The notes below the pieces were generated by a model. It searched no databases. It had not been told where the DNA came from and was given only the letters and a program-made list of their open reading frames with translations. A program made the translations under genes and the position numbers. From positions 558,001 to 622,000 of the forward strand of contig NZ_NINW01000049.1 of NCBI RefSeq assembly GCF_002188465.1: 64,000 bases of DNA, read 5' to 3'. The DNA is from Pigmentiphaga sp. NML080357. GTDB taxonomy: Bacteria; Pseudomonadota; Gammaproteobacteria; Burkholderiales; Burkholderiaceae_B. Positions within the stretch are counted from its first letter, which is position 1. Every line of letters begins with the position of its first letter. Shown one piece after another: positions 41,590-52,168 of this stretch.

Positions 41590-41629
41590 CGGTACGCCGA
41601 GCCCCGGCCTCGTATCAGGAGGTAGCGCG

Positions 41630-42319
41630 ATGAGCGCCTTCGCCCCGGCCGACCCCGGTGCGCCGATCACGCTGGCGCTGTCCAAGGGCCGCATCTTCAC
41701 CGAGACCATGCCGCTGCTGGCCGAGGCCGGCATCACGGTGGCCGAGGATCCGGAGAAGTCGCGCAAGCTCATCCTGCCCACCAGCGATCCGGGCGTACGC
41801 ATCATCATCGTGCGCGCCTCGGACGTGCCGACCTATGTCCAGTATGGGGCCGCCGACCTGGGTGTGGCCGGCAAGGACGTGCTGATCGAGCACACCGCCC
41901 AGCATCCTGGCGTGCTGTACCAGCCCGTGGACCTGCGCATCGGCAAGTGCCGGCTGTGCGTGGCGGTGCCCGACGGGTTCGACTACGCGAGCGCCGTGCG
42001 CCAGGGCGCCCGCCTGCGCGTGGCTACCAAATACGTGCAGGCCGCGCGCGAGCATTTCGCCGCCAAGGGCGTGCACGTGGATCTCATCAAGCTCTACGGC
42101 TCGATGGAGCTCGCGCCGCTGGTCGGGCTGGCCGACGTGATCGTCGACCTGGTGTCCACCGGCGGCACGCTGCGCGCCAACAACCTGGTCGCGGTCGAAG
42201 ATATCATGGACATATCGTCGCGCCTGGTGGTGAACCAGGCGGCCCTGAAAACGCGGCGACACCGGTTGCAGCCTCTGATCGACGCCTTCGCGCGCGCCAG
42301 CCTGGCCATGCCGGCCTGA
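41630..42319 (+). CDS. hisG: ATP phosphoribosyltransferase, short form
   Basis: A 229-residue short-form HisG that joins ATP and PRPP in the first step of histidine synthesis. Landmarks: [27 protein letters not shown] and the PRPP loop [15 protein letters not shown]. The short form lacks the regulatory domain and needs HisZ, which is not in this window. A CAGGAGGT site precedes the ATG at 41630. It opens the his gene group; a 133-base gap separates it from hisD. Confidence 0.95.
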   Translation: MSAFAPADPGAPITLALSKGRIFTETMPLLAEAGITVAEDPEKSRKLILPTSDPGVRIIIVRASDVPTYVQYGAADLGVAGKDVLIEHTAQHPGVLYQPVDLRIGKCRLCVAVPDGFDYASAVRQGARLRVATKYVQAAREHFAAKGVHVDLIKLYGSMELAPLVGLADVIVDLVSTGGTLRANNLVAVEDIMDISSRLVVNQAALKTRRHRLQPLIDAFARASLAMPA

Positions 42320-42452
42320 CCAAGCGCCGCGCGAGACGCTCGAAGCGCGGCCTGCCCCCCCGCGCCATGCAGAGGCTGCGTTGTCCATTGCCGCCGCGCC
42401 TCCCGGCGCGGGGCCGGGCTGCCCTCCGGAAACCGACTTTGCAGAGCTAGTT

Positions 42453-43790
42453 ATGTCCCTCATCAACCGACTCGACACCCGTAGCGACGACTTCCGAGCC
42501 CGCCTGCAATCGCTGCTGGCCTTCGAAGCGTCCGAAGACGCTTCCATCGAACGGGCGGTGGCCGATATCCTGCTGGACGTGCGCACGCGCGGCGACGGCG
42601 CCGTGCTCGAATATACCCATCGCTTCGATCGGGTGCAGGCCTCGTCCATCCAGGAGCTGGACATCCCGCGCGCCGACTGGGCCGCGGCCCTCGACGCGCT
42701 GCCGCGCGACCAGCGCCTGGCGCTGGAGGCGGCCGCCGACCGCATCCGCGCCTACCACGAGCGCCAGCGCGCCGAGACCTGGACCTACACCGAGGCCGAC
42801 GGCACCGTACTGGGGCAGAAGGTCACGCCGCTGGACCGCGTGGGGCTCTACGTGCCCGGCGGCAAGGCGGCCTATCCGTCGTCGCTGCTGATGAACGCCA
42901 TCCCGGCCAAGGTGGCCGGCGTCGGGGAAGTCGTCATGGTCACGCCCACGCCCGACGGCGTGCGCAATCCCATGGTGCTCGCGGCCGCCGCCATCGCCGG
43001 CGTGGACCGCGCGATCGCCATCGGCGGCGCCCAGGCCGTGGGCGCGCTGGCCTACGGCACGCCGTCCATCGCGCCGGTGGACAAGATAGTCGGCCCGGGC
43101 AATGCCTACGTCGCGGCCGCCAAGCGGCGCGTGTACGGCACCGTGGGCATCGACATGATCGCGGGTCCCAGCGAGATTCTCGTCATCTGCGACGGCAAGA
43201 CGCCGGCCGACTGGATCGCCATGGACCTGTTCTCCCAGGCCGAGCACGACGAACTGGCCCAGGCCATCCTGCTGTGTCCCGACGCTGCCTATGTCGACGC
43301 CGTGGAGGCCGCCATCGCCCGGCTGCTGCCGACCATGCCGCGCGCCGACATCATCCGCACCAGCCTGGCCAACCGCGGCGCGCTGATCCTCGTGCGGGAC
43401 CTGGCCGAGGCGTGCGCCATCGCCAACGACATCGCCCCGGAACACCTGGAGATCTCGACCGCCGAGCCCGAGCGCTGGGCCGACCTGATCCGGCACGCCG
43501 GCGCCATCTTCATGGGGCCGCACAGTTCCGAATCGCTGGGCGACTATTGCGCGGGACCCAACCACGTGCTGCCGACCTCGCGCACCGCGCGGTTCTCTTC
43601 GCCGCTGGGCGTGTACGATTTCCAGAAACGGTCCAGCCTGATCAAGGTATCGGGCGCCGGCGCGCAGACCCTGGGACGCGTTGCCGCCACCCTGGCCTAC
43701 GGCGAGGGGCTGCAGGCGCATGCGCGCAGCGCCGAATACCGCCTGGACGATGGTCCGGCCGCCCAAGGGCAGCCTGCCGGCTCGCCATGA
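42453..43790 (+). CDS. hisD: Histidinol dehydrogenase
   Basis: A 445-residue zinc enzyme for the last two oxidations of histidine synthesis. Conserved elements: [27 protein letters not shown] (in part), [12 protein letters not shown], the zinc-binding [12 protein letters not shown] and EHLEI, and [21 protein letters not shown]. It overlaps the possible upstream start of hisB by four bases. No hisC gene follows, unlike many his operons. Confidence 0.96.
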   Translation: MSLINRLDTRSDDFRARLQSLLAFEASEDASIERAVADILLDVRTRGDGAVLEYTHRFDRVQASSIQELDIPRADWAAALDALPRDQRLALEAAADRIRAYHERQRAETWTYTEADGTVLGQKVTPLDRVGLYVPGGKAAYPSSLLMNAIPAKVAGVGEVVMVTPTPDGVRNPMVLAAAAIAGVDRAIAIGGAQAVGALAYGTPSIAPVDKIVGPGNAYVAAAKRRVYGTVGIDMIAGPSEILVICDGKTPADWIAMDLFSQAEHDELAQAILLCPDAAYVDAVEAAIARLLPTMPRADIIRTSLANRGALILVRDLAEACAIANDIAPEHLEISTAEPERWADLIRHAGAIFMGPHSSESLGDYCAGPNHVLPTSRTARFSSPLGVYDFQKRSSLIKVSGAGAQTLGRVAATLAYGEGLQAHARSAEYRLDDGPAAQGQPAGSP

Positions 43791-43831
43791 AACCGACGCC
43801 GCCCCTTCAACGAGACTACCCGGAAACGATC

Positions 43832-44419
43832 ATGCGCACCGCCGAGATCACCCGCAATACCAACGAAACGCGCATCCGCGCGGTCGTCAACCTCGACGGC
43901 ACCGGCAAGCAGAACCTGCAGACCGGCGTGCCGTTCCTGGACCACATGCTCGACCAGATCGTGCGCCACGGCCTGATCGACATCGACATCGTGGCCGAGG
44001 GCGACCTGCACATCGACGCCCACCATACGGTGGAGGACGTCGGTATTACGCTCGGCCAGGCGGTGGCCAAGGCGGTCGGCAACAAGGCCGGCATCCGCCG
44101 CTATGGCCACGCCTACGTGCCGCTGGACGAGGCGCTTTCGCGCGTGGTGGTGGATTTCTCGGGCCGCCCCGGCCTGGAGTTCCACGTGCCGTTCACGCGC
44201 GCGATGATCGGCCAGTTCGACGTCGACCTGACGCGCGAATTCTTCCAGGGTTTCGTCAACCACGCCCTGGTGACCTTGCACGTCGACAACCTGCGCGGCG
44301 TCAATGCCCATCACCAGTGCGAGACGGTGTTCAAGGCCTTCGGCCGGGCCCTGCGCATGGCGCTCGAGGTCGATCCGCGCGCCGGCGGCGCCGTGCCGTC
44401 GACCAAGGGGGTGCTATGA
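43832..44419 (+). CDS. hisB: Imidazoleglycerol-phosphate dehydratase
   Basis: A 195-residue monofunctional HisB with the metal-binding His motifs [10 protein letters not shown] and [17 protein letters not shown]. It dehydrates imidazole-glycerol phosphate. An upstream ATG at 43787, overlapping the hisD stop (ATGA), is in frame and would add 15 residues ([15 protein letters not shown]); coupling would favour it, family length favours 43832. The end overlaps hisH by 4 bases. Confidence 0.94.
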   Translation: MRTAEITRNTNETRIRAVVNLDGTGKQNLQTGVPFLDHMLDQIVRHGLIDIDIVAEGDLHIDAHHTVEDVGITLGQAVAKAVGNKAGIRRYGHAYVPLDEALSRVVVDFSGRPGLEFHVPFTRAMIGQFDVDLTREFFQGFVNHALVTLHVDNLRGVNAHHQCETVFKAFGRALRMALEVDPRAGGAVPSTKGVL

Positions 44420-45048
44420 CCCGCATTGCCGTCGTCGACTACGGCATGGGCAACCTGCGCTCGGTTGCCCGGGCGCTCGAACACGTCGCTCCCGAGGCCG
44501 AGGTGCGCATCTGCAGCGATGCGGCCGGGGTGCGGGCCGCCGACCGGGTGGTGTTTCCGGGCCAGGGCGCGATGCCCGATTGCATGCGGTACCTGGAGGA
44601 AACCGGCCTGCGAGAGGCCGTGGTCGAAGCCTCCCGGACCAAGCCGCTGCTGGGCGTGTGCGTGGGCGAGCAAATGCTGTTCCAGCGCAGCGAAGAGGGC
44701 CCTGCGGACGGCCTGGGCATATTCGAGGGCGAGGTGGTCCGCTTCGCCGGCCCTCCCTTCGAGGGGCCGGAACGCCTGAAGGTGCCGCACATGGGCTGGA
44801 ACCGCGTGCGCCAGACGCTATCCCATCCCCTCTGGGACGGCGTGGCCGACGGGACCTATTTCTACTTCGTCCACAGCTACTACGTGGCGCCTGCCGATCT
44901 AGGGGTAATTGCCGGGCAATCCGATTACGGCCTCGCCTTTACCTGCGCGGTAGCGAGAGATAACATCTTTGCAACCCAGTTCCACCCCGAGAAAAGCGCC
45001 GGCGCGGGCTTGCGCATTTACCAGAATTTCGTGGGATGGAACCCATGA
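44416..45048 (+). CDS. hisH: Imidazole glycerol phosphate synthase, glutaminase subunit
   Basis: A 210-residue class I glutaminase that supplies ammonia to HisF. The nucleophile Cys is in [11 protein letters not shown], and the His-Glu pair in ATQFHPEKS completes the triad. PHMGWNRV is the family phrase near the oxyanion region. It starts within the hisB stop codon (ATGA). Following gap to hisA is 84 bases. Confidence 0.95.
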   Translation: MTRIAVVDYGMGNLRSVARALEHVAPEAEVRICSDAAGVRAADRVVFPGQGAMPDCMRYLEETGLREAVVEASRTKPLLGVCVGEQMLFQRSEEGPADGLGIFEGEVVRFAGPPFEGPERLKVPHMGWNRVRQTLSHPLWDGVADGTYFYFVHSYYVAPADLGVIAGQSDYGLAFTCAVARDNIFATQFHPEKSAGAGLRIYQNFVGWNP

Positions 45049-45132
45049 ACCCCGCCCGCCGAGGTACGGCTGCTCTTTTTCGCCTAGTCGCCCAGTCAGT
45101 GCTTCCCGATACGAACGACACCCTGATTCGCC

Positions 45133-45885
45133 ATGCTTCTCATTCCCGCGATTGATCTCAAAGACGGTCGTTGTGTCCGCCTGCGCCAGGGCGATCTCGA
45201 CGATGCCACCGTGTTCTCCGAAGAACCCGCCGCCATGGCCACCCATTGGCTGGACCAGGGAGCGCGCCGGCTGCACCTGGTCGATCTGAACGGCGCCGTG
45301 GCCGGCAAGCCCAAGAACGAGGCGTCCATCAAGGCCATCGTCGAGGCCCTGGGCGACGAAATCCCCGTCCAGATCGGCGGCGGCATCCGCGACCTCGACA
45401 CCATCGAGCGCTACCTGGACAACGGCATTTCCTACGTCATCATCGGTACCGCCGCGGTCAAGAACCCGGGATTCCTGCACGACGCCTGCAGTGCCTTTCC
45501 CGGACAGATCATCGTCGGGCTCGACGCCAAGGACGGCAAGGTGGCCACCGATGGCTGGAGCAAGCTGACCGGCCACGACGTGACCGACCTGGCCAAGAAA
45601 TTCGAGGACTACGGCTGCTCGTCCATCATCTACACCGACATCGGCCGCGACGGCATGCTGTCGGGCGTCAACGTCGAGGCCACGGTCAAGCTGGCCCAGC
45701 ACGTCCGCATTCCCGTCATTGCCTCGGGAGGCATCGCCAACCTGACCGACATCGAGAAGCTCTGCGCGGTGGAGGACGAAGGCGTGGAAGGCGCCATCCT
45801 GGGCCGCAGCATCTACGAGGGCACGCTGGATTTCCAGGCGGCGCAGGCCCGGGCAGATGAATTGAGCCCCCCCCCTGCGCCCTGA
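45133..45885 (+). CDS. hisA: ProFAR isomerase
   Basis: A 250-residue TIM-barrel isomerase. The catalytic Asp pair is visible: [14 protein letters not shown] near the start and [14 protein letters not shown] in the second half; phosphate-binding GGGIRD and ASGGIA also appear. It isomerises ProFAR to PRFAR for HisF. The last residues (SPPPAP) are encoded by the C-rich start of a repeat block that invades the 3' end, so the natural C-terminus has been altered or extended by the repeat. Confidence 0.95.
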   Translation: MLLIPAIDLKDGRCVRLRQGDLDDATVFSEEPAAMATHWLDQGARRLHLVDLNGAVAGKPKNEASIKAIVEALGDEIPVQIGGGIRDLDTIERYLDNGISYVIIGTAAVKNPGFLHDACSAFPGQIIVGLDAKDGKVATDGWSKLTGHDVTDLAKKFEDYGCSSIIYTDIGRDGMLSGVNVEATVKLAQHVRIPVIASGGIANLTDIEKLCAVEDEGVEGAILGRSIYEGTLDFQAAQARADELSPPPAP

Positions 45886-45975
45886 CGGGCGCCCCCCCAG
45901 GGGGGCGGCACTGGCGGACCGGCAAAGCCGGATCCGCGGTGCCCTGGGGTACCACTGGGCTGGCGGGGGAGCGGC
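45866..45975. repeat. GC-rich palindromic repeat between hisA and hisF
   Basis: Begins inside the hisA coding end with CCCCCCCCTGCGCCCTGAC (45867-45885), a relative of the unit after mlaC. It then has CCCCCCAGGGGGG and, at 45902-45937, the reverse complement of the stem-loop core found at 24721-24756 and 48364-48399. It interrupts the his gene cluster with a 199-base gap between hisA and hisF. Confidence 0.75.
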
Positions 45976-46084
45976 GATTTTGTGGGGCGTTGCTTCTCGG
46001 CGGCGTGGGGGGAATCGGCGTATCGTATAGGGCTGACCTGGGGTGTTTTTCGCTCCAGGTGACGAGTATTTTTGGAATTCTGTG

Positions 46085-46860
<776 letters not shown>

Positions 46861-46861
<1 letters not shown>

Positions 46862-47292
46862 TGGCGGCCACGACCGATACCCTTTCCGCGGACCAGGAAG
46901 CCTGGCTCGACGCCATCGTCTACGACGAACATGGCCTGGTGCCCGGCATTGCGCAGGACGTGACGACCGACAAGGTCATCATGTTCGCGTTCCTGAACCG
47001 CGAGTCGCTGCGCGAGACCCTGCGCACCGGCAATGCCACCTATTGGTCGCGTTCGCGCAACCGCCTGTGGCGCAAGGGCGAGGAGTCCGGACACGTGCAG
47101 CGTGTGCGCGAGATCCGGCTCGATTGCGATGGCGACGTGGTCTTGCTGCGGGTCGAGCAGGTCGGCGGCATCGCCTGCCATACCGGGCGCGAGCGCTGTT
47201 TCTACCGCCGCCTGGAAACCGAAGGCGAGGGCGGCGCGCGGTGGGTCGAGACCGACCCGGTCCTCAAGGATCCGGAGAGCATCTACAAATGA
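46861..47292 (+). CDS. hisI: Phosphoribosyl-AMP cyclohydrolase
   Basis: A 143-residue metal-dependent cyclohydrolase for histidine step three. The metal-binding core is intact: [20 protein letters not shown], the [13 protein letters not shown] acidic motif, and the [11 protein letters not shown] cysteines. It carries a C-terminal extension after residue 120 without a HisE domain; HisE is a separate gene immediately downstream, overlapping by 4 bases. Confidence 0.95.
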
Positions 47293-47630
47293 ACGATTTC
47301 CTGGCGCGGCTGGCCGACACGATCGCCAGCCGCCGGCCCGACCGGGGCGGTTCGCCCGATTCGTCCTATGTGGCCCGCCTGCTCAGCAAGGGACCTGACG
47401 GCATCCTGAAGAAGATCGGCGAGGAGGCCACCGAGACGGTGATGGCGGCCAAGGATGGCGTGCCCGAAAAGATCATTTACGAGACCGCCGATCTCTGGTT
47501 TCATTGCCTCGTCATGCTGGAGTATTACGGTTTGCGTCCCGAACAGGTCGTCGCCGAGCTCGCGCGGCGCGAGGGCTTGTCGGGTTTGGATGAAAAGGCC
47601 GCGAGAAGCGGCAACGCCACGAACCAATGA
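47289..47630 (+). CDS. hisE: Phosphoribosyl-ATP pyrophosphatase
   Basis: A 113-residue all-helical MazG-like pyrophosphatase for histidine step two. The signature is [30 protein letters not shown] (in part), with the acidic metal-binding pair in GEEATE and the downstream [13 protein letters not shown]. It starts in the hisI stop (ATGA) and is followed after one base by the HIT gene, so the latter belongs to the same operon. Confidence 0.95.
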   Translation: MNDFLARLADTIASRRPDRGGSPDSSYVARLLSKGPDGILKKIGEEATETVMAAKDGVPEKIIYETADLWFHCLVMLEYYGLRPEQVVAELARREGLSGLDEKAARSGNATNQ

Positions 47631-47631
47631 G

Positions 47632-47985
47632 ATGAGCGACAACTGTATTTTCTGCAAGATCGCGCGGGGGGAGATCCCCTCGCGCAAGGTCTACGAAGAC
47701 GACGAGATCTTCGCCTTCCACGACATCAACCCCATCGCGCCCGTGCACTTTCTGGTCATTCCCAAGCGGCACGTCGCCTCGCTGCAGGAGGTGGCCGCAA
47801 GCGACGTACCGCTGTTGGGTAGAATGCAAGTTCTGATCCCCCGCCTGGCGCTCGAACAGGGCTGCCGCCCCGGGCCCGAAGGGGGGTTCCGTCTGGTCGC
47901 CAACAACGGCGCGGACGGCGGGCAGGAGGTGCCGCACCTGCACTATCACGTGATAGGCGGCCCTCGCCCCTGGAAGCGCAACTGA
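47632..47985 (+). CDS. HIT family purine nucleoside phosphoramidase (HinT-like)
   Basis: A 117-residue histidine-triad protein. It begins DNCIFCKIARGEIPSRKVYEDD and carries the triad HLHYHV near the end, with FHDINPIAPVHFLVIPKRH between. HinT-type enzymes hydrolyse AMP-lysine and related phosphoramidates. Its position after hisE and before tatA is conserved in Burkholderiales. The ATG at 47632 is one base after the hisE stop. Confidence 0.92.
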   Translation: MSDNCIFCKIARGEIPSRKVYEDDEIFAFHDINPIAPVHFLVIPKRHVASLQEVAASDVPLLGRMQVLIPRLALEQGCRPGPEGGFRLVANNGADGGQEVPHLHYHVIGGPRPWKRN

Positions 47986-48046
47986 GCCGGCGGTTTCCGC
48001 CCGTATTTGACTGGACGATTATCCGCCGCAAGGCGTGGAGCATGTA

Positions 48047-48286
48047 ATGGGTAGCTTTAGCATTTGGCACTGGCTGGTTGTTCTCGTGATCGTGGTCCTG
48101 ATCTTCGGCACCAAGAAGCTGAAGAATCTCGGGCAGGATCTCGGCGGCGCCGTGAAGGGATTCAAGGAAGGCATGAAGGAAGGCGGCGACGCCGCGGCTT
48201 CGAACTCGGAAAGCACCTCCGCCGATCCCAAGCGCGTTTCCGCCGACACGATCGACGTGGAAGCCAAAGAAAAAGAACGGACCTGA
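48047..48286 (+). CDS. tatA: Sec-independent translocase protein TatA
   Basis: A 79-residue TatA with a single membrane helix ([16 protein letters not shown]), the [22 protein letters not shown] amphipathic helix split around residues 22-45, and a polar tail. It forms the pore of the Tat system, which exports folded proteins with RR signals. The ATG at 48047 was chosen; a GTG four codons earlier is in frame. A GC-rich repeat separates it from tatB. Confidence 0.93.
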   Translation: MGSFSIWHWLVVLVIVVLIFGTKKLKNLGQDLGGAVKGFKEGMKEGGDAAASNSESTSADPKRVSADTIDVEAKEKERT

Positions 48287-48344
48287 TAGGGCCTCCCTCC
48301 AGATCCATGACTAACACGAAGGCGCTCCGCGCCATGACAACAAC

Positions 48345-48450
48345 CTGCCCATCCGAGGGCACTGCGGATCCGGCTTTGCCGGTCCGCCAGTGCCGCCCCT
48401 CGAGGGGCGCGGTCGAAGACCGCCCGGGGTGGGCTTCCCCCCACAGGCGC
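48345..48450. repeat. GC-rich palindromic repeat between tatA and tatB
   Basis: 48364-48399 is identical over about 36 bases to the stem-loop core at 24721-24756 (GCGGATCCGGC-TTT-GCCGGTCCGC and following CAGTGCCGCCCC). It continues with CCTCGAGG and GGGGTGGGCTTCCCCCC, similar to the end of the block near 24780-24800. It widens the tatA-tatB gap to 167 bases, unusual in a tat operon. Confidence 0.75.
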
Positions 48451-48453
48451 TGA

Positions 48454-49101
48454 ATGTTCGACGTCAGTTTTACCGAACTTCTCACCATCGGGGTGGTGGC
48501 GCTGATCGTCATCGGCCCCGAGCGGCTGCCCAAGGTGGCCCGTACCGTCGGCCACCTGCTGGGCCGGGCCCAGCGCTACGTCAGCGACGTCAAGAGCGAC
48601 ATCCGGCGCGAAATGGAGCTCGAGGAATTGCGCAACCTGCGCAAGGAAATGGAAGACGCCGCGCGCTCGCTCGAGACCACCGTCAGGACCAACGTCGACG
48701 ACCTGAACAAAGGGTTCAACGAAGTCCAGCAAACCGTCGAGGAAGCCGCGCGCGAAGTCAAGGCCGCCGCGTCGGAGTCGCTGCCGGAGCCTTCGGCGGA
48801 TGCTGCCGCGGATACGGCCGCGATCGGTACCGATGCCGGCCACGGCCAGCCCGCGCCCGAGCCGCAGGCGCCGCGCCCGGCCCCGACAGCAGCCGGCCCG
48901 GCGGCTGCAGCGACTGCCGCGGCCACCCCGCCGGCCGAGCCTGGCGCGGCCGCCGGCGAGCCGGCACCCGCGCAAGACGCCTTGCCCGATCATGACCCGG
49001 CCCAGGGTTCGCTGTTCCCGGCCGACCTGCTGCCGCCGGCTGTCAATCAACCTGCCGCCGGCCAGCCGGCCGAGGCATCGACGGTACGCGAAAGAACGTG
49101 A
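48454..49101 (+). CDS. tatB: Sec-independent translocase protein TatB
   Basis: A 215-residue TatB: one N-terminal helix (FDVSFTELLTIGVVALIVIG), the conserved PERLPKVARTVG, a long amphipathic region to about residue 105, and an extended Ala/Pro-rich, low-complexity tail. It binds twin-arginine signals together with TatC. TatB is longer here than in E. coli (171 residues) because of the tail. The end overlaps the tatC GTG start by 4 bases. Confidence 0.93.
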   Translation: MFDVSFTELLTIGVVALIVIGPERLPKVARTVGHLLGRAQRYVSDVKSDIRREMELEELRNLRKEMEDAARSLETTVRTNVDDLNKGFNEVQQTVEEAAREVKAAASESLPEPSADAAADTAAIGTDAGHGQPAPEPQAPRPAPTAAGPAAAATAAATPPAEPGAAAGEPAPAQDALPDHDPAQGSLFPADLLPPAVNQPAAGQPAEASTVRERT

Positions 49102-49862
49102 CTGAAAAAGACGCATCGCAAGAGGACAGCTTCATCTCGCACCTGGTGGAGCTGCGCGACCGGCTGCTCAGGGCCATCATCGCCGTGGTCGCCGTGTTCA
49201 TCGTGCTGTTCCTCTATCCTGGCGCCTCGGCCATCTACGACGTGCTGGCACAGCCCATGCTGGCCACGCTGCCCCCCGGCACCCGCATGATCGCCACCGG
49301 CGTCATCACGCCGTTCATGGTGCCGGTCAAGGTGACGCTGCTGGCGTCCTTCGTGATCGCGCTGCCTTTCGTGCTGTACCAGGCCTGGGCCTTCGTCGCG
49401 CCGGGCCTCTACCAGCACGAGAAGCGGCTGGCGCTGCCGCTCATCGTGTCCAGCACCGTGCTGTTCCTGGCGGGCATGGCTTTCTGCTATTTCGTTGTCT
49501 TCAAGACCGTCTTCCATTTCATCGCCACCTTCGCGCCGCAATCCATCACGCCCGCCCCGGACATCGAGGCCTACCTGAACTTCGTCATGACGATGTTCCT
49601 GGCGTTCGGGCTGACGTTCGAGGTGCCGGTGGCCGTGGTGCTGCTGGTCAAGACCGGCGTGACCACCGTCGCCAAGCTGTCGGCGGCGCGCGGGTACGTG
49701 GTGGTGGGGGCTTTCGTGCTGGCCGCGGTGGTCACGCCGCCGGATGTTGTCAGCCAGTTCCTGTTGGCGGTACCTTTATGCGTGCTCTACGAGCTGGGCC
49801 TGCTGGCGGCCCGGTTCATCAAGAAGCGCGAATCGGATTCGACCGCCATCGAGAAAGTCTGA
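49098..49862 (+). CDS. tatC: Sec-independent translocase protein TatC
   Basis: A 254-residue six-helix membrane protein, the main receptor for twin-arginine signals. Family elements: FISHLVELRDRLLRAI at the start, PFVLYQAWAFVAPGLYQHEKR and FGLTFEVPVAVVLLV. It begins with GTG inside the tatB stop (GTGA). Likely clients in this window are the Rieske protein PetA and the SCO lipoprotein. Confidence 0.95.
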   Translation: MTEKDASQEDSFISHLVELRDRLLRAIIAVVAVFIVLFLYPGASAIYDVLAQPMLATLPPGTRMIATGVITPFMVPVKVTLLASFVIALPFVLYQAWAFVAPGLYQHEKRLALPLIVSSTVLFLAGMAFCYFVVFKTVFHFIATFAPQSITPAPDIEAYLNFVMTMFLAFGLTFEVPVAVVLLVKTGVTTVAKLSAARGYVVVGAFVLAAVVTPPDVVSQFLLAVPLCVLYELGLLAARFIKKRESDSTAIEKV

Positions 49863-49939
49863 GCCCGGCCGCCCCTTGTGCCGCACCCGGCCGGGGGCAG
49901 GGGATTCCATTCCAGAACGAACAACAAGTGGGGACCTTC

Positions 49940-51088
49940 ATGTTTTCCTTGAGCAAACTGGGCGTGGCCATGGGCCTTGCCGTCTTCGCCGTGGCCGCTC
50001 AGGCCGACATCACCGTGGGCGTCAACGTGTCGGCCACCGGCCCGGCCGCGTCGCTGGGCATACCCGAGAAGAACACGTTCGCCCTGATGCCCAAGACCAT
50101 CGCGGGCCAGAAGGTCAACTACATCGTTCTGGACGATGCCAGCGACACCACGACCGCTGTCAAGAACGCGCGCCGCTTCGTGACCGAGGACAAGGTCGAC
50201 GTGATGGTCGGATCCACCATCACGCCCAACTCGCTGGCCATGGTCGATGTCGCCGCCGAGACCGGCACGCCGGTCATTTCCATGGCGGCCTCGGCCATCA
50301 TCGTGGAGCCGCAGGACGCCAAGAAGCGCTGGGCGTTCAAGACCCCGCAGAACGACGCCGAGATGGCCAAAGCCATCGTCGAGCACATGCAGGGCCAGAA
50401 GGTCAAGACGGTCGCCTTTATCGGGTTTGCCGACGCCTATGGCGAGGGCTGGTACCAGGAGTTCTCCAAGGTGGCGCAGGCCGCGGGCATCAAGGTGCTG
50501 ACCAACGAGCGCTACAACCGCACCGACACCTCCGTCACCGGCCAGGTGCTGAAGATGATCGCGGCCAAGCCCGATGCCGTGCTGATCGGCGCCGCCGGCA
50601 CGCCCGCCGCACTGCCCCAGAAAACGCTGAAGGAACGCGGCTACCGCGGCAAGTACTACCAGACCCACGGCGTGGCCAACAACGATTTCCTGCGCGTGGG
50701 CGGCAAGGACATCGAAGGCACTTTCCTGCCGGCCGGCCCGGTGCTGGTATCCGCCCAGCTGCCTGCGGACAACCCGGTCAAGGCTTCGGCCACGGAGTAC
50801 GTCCAGAAGTACGAGGCCGCCTACGGCAAGGGCTCGGTGTCCACTTTCGGCGCTCATGCCTGGGACGCCGGCAAGCTGATCGAGGCCGCGGTGCCGGTCG
50901 CGCTCAAGAAGGCGCAGCCGGGCACGCCGGAGTTCCGCGCAGCCTTGCGCGACGCGCTGGAAAACGTCAAGAATGTGGCCGGCGCGCATGGGGTGTTCAA
51001 CATGAGCGCCACGGACCACGTCGGCCTGGACAACCGGTCGCGCGTGATGGTGACCGTCGAAAACGGTGCCTGGAAGCTCATTAAATAA
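49940..51088 (+). CDS. Branched-chain amino-acid-type ABC substrate-binding protein
   Basis: A 382-residue periplasmic binding protein of the Leu/Ile/Val type (type I fold). The signal peptide ends at AVAAQA-DITVG, and the mature part reads VGVNVSATGPAASLGIPEKN and DDASDTTTAVKNARRFV. It delivers ligand to the permeases encoded next. Substrate is not certain: this class includes binders of branched-chain and other amino acids and of aromatic acids. The ATG at 49940 gives a compact signal peptide; the open frame runs 54 codons upstream into the tatC end. Confidence 0.88.
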   Translation: MFSLSKLGVAMGLAVFAVAAQADITVGVNVSATGPAASLGIPEKNTFALMPKTIAGQKVNYIVLDDASDTTTAVKNARRFVTEDKVDVMVGSTITPNSLAMVDVAAETGTPVISMAASAIIVEPQDAKKRWAFKTPQNDAEMAKAIVEHMQGQKVKTVAFIGFADAYGEGWYQEFSKVAQAAGIKVLTNERYNRTDTSVTGQVLKMIAAKPDAVLIGAAGTPAALPQKTLKERGYRGKYYQTHGVANNDFLRVGGKDIEGTFLPAGPVLVSAQLPADNPVKASATEYVQKYEAAYGKGSVSTFGAHAWDAGKLIEAAVPVALKKAQPGTPEFRAALRDALENVKNVAGAHGVFNMSATDHVGLDNRSRVMVTVENGAWKLIK

Positions 51089-51133
51089 TCTCCAGACGGA
51101 ACAGGGCGGACCTCCGGCCCTGCCGGAGTCGAC

Positions 51134-52168
51134 ATGGATTTGCAGATCGCCCTTTTCCTCATCCAGGACGGCGTCGTCAACGGCGCCATCTATGCCCTGC
51201 TGGGCATGGCGCTGGTCCTGGCCTTCACGGTCACGCGCGTGGTCTTCATCCCCCAGGGCGAATTCGTCGCCTGGGGGGCGCTGACGCTGGCCGCGCTGCA
51301 GGCCGGCAAGCTGCCGGGCACGGTATGGCTGCTGGTCATCGGCGGTTGCGCGGTCATGGTGGTGGAGCTCTGGAGCGCCTGGCGCCAAGGGGACTGGCGC
51401 CACATTCCGCGGGCGGCGGGCTGGAATCTGCTCTATCCGGCCGTCATCTTCGCGGTGGCACGGTTCGTCGACTTCCAGGACTTCCCGCTGGCGGTCCAGA
51501 TCGTCTTCGCGCTGCTGGCCGTGGTGCCCATGGGGCCGATGGTATGGCGCCTGGCTTTCCAGCCGGTGGCCGAGAGCAGCGTACTGGTGCTGCTGATCGT
51601 CTCGGTCGCGGTGCACGTCGCCATGGTGGGCCTGGGTTTGCTGTTCTTCGGCGCCGAAGGGTCGCGCACGCCCCCTTTCTCCGAGGGCAGCTTCGAACTG
51701 GGCGGCATACCCATTTCGGCCCAGACCCTGTGGGTGGTGGGCTGCTCCATCGTGCTCATCTTCGCGCTGACCGTGGTGTTCGGCCGCACCCTGTACGGCA
51801 AGGCCCTGCGCGCCACCGCCGTCAACCGGGTAGGCGCCCGGCTGATGGGCATACCGACCAGCCTGGCCGGCAAGCTGAGCTTTACGCTGTGCGCGCTGAT
51901 CGGCGCGTTCTCAGGCATCCTCATCGCGCCCATCACCACCATCTACTATGACACCGGCTTCCTGATCGGCCTGAAGGGGTTCGTGGCCGCCATCATCGCC
52001 GGCCTGGCGAGCTATCCCCTTGCGGCGGCGGGCGCCGTCCTGGTCGGCCTGCTCGAAGCCTTCTCGTCGTTCGCCGCCAGCGCGTACAAGGAGGTCATCG
52101 TGTTCACGCTGATCATCCCCGTGCTGATCTGGCGTTCGCTTGCCTCCCGTCACGTGGAGGAAGAATGA
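51134..52168 (+). CDS. Branched-chain amino-acid-type ABC permease (LivH-like)
   Basis: A 344-residue permease with about eight or nine helices. Marks of the LivH family: IQDGVVNGAIYALLGMALVLAF at the start, and TVVFGRTLYGKALRATAVNRVGARLMGI (in part) with ATAVNRVGARLMG as the cytoplasmic EAA-like loop. Located between the binding-protein gene and the fused permease/ATPase gene. Overlaps the next gene by 4 bases. Confidence 0.88.
   Translation: MDLQIALFLIQDGVVNGAIYALLGMALVLAFTVTRVVFIPQGEFVAWGALTLAALQAGKLPGTVWLLVIGGCAVMVVELWSAWRQGDWRHIPRAAGWNLLYPAVIFAVARFVDFQDFPLAVQIVFALLAVVPMGPMVWRLAFQPVAESSVLVLLIVSVAVHVAMVGLGLLFFGAEGSRTPPFSEGSFELGGIPISAQTLWVVGCSIVLIFALTVVFGRTLYGKALRATAVNRVGARLMGIPTSLAGKLSFTLCALIGAFSGILIAPITTIYYDTGFLIGLKGFVAAIIAGLASYPLAAAGAVLVGLLEAFSSFAASAYKEVIVFTLIIPVLIWRSLASRHVEEE

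Noticed and set aside
42320-42452. Attenuator or His leader peptide before hisD
   Set aside because: No run of His codons and no alternative terminator/antiterminator pair is evident in the 133-base gap.
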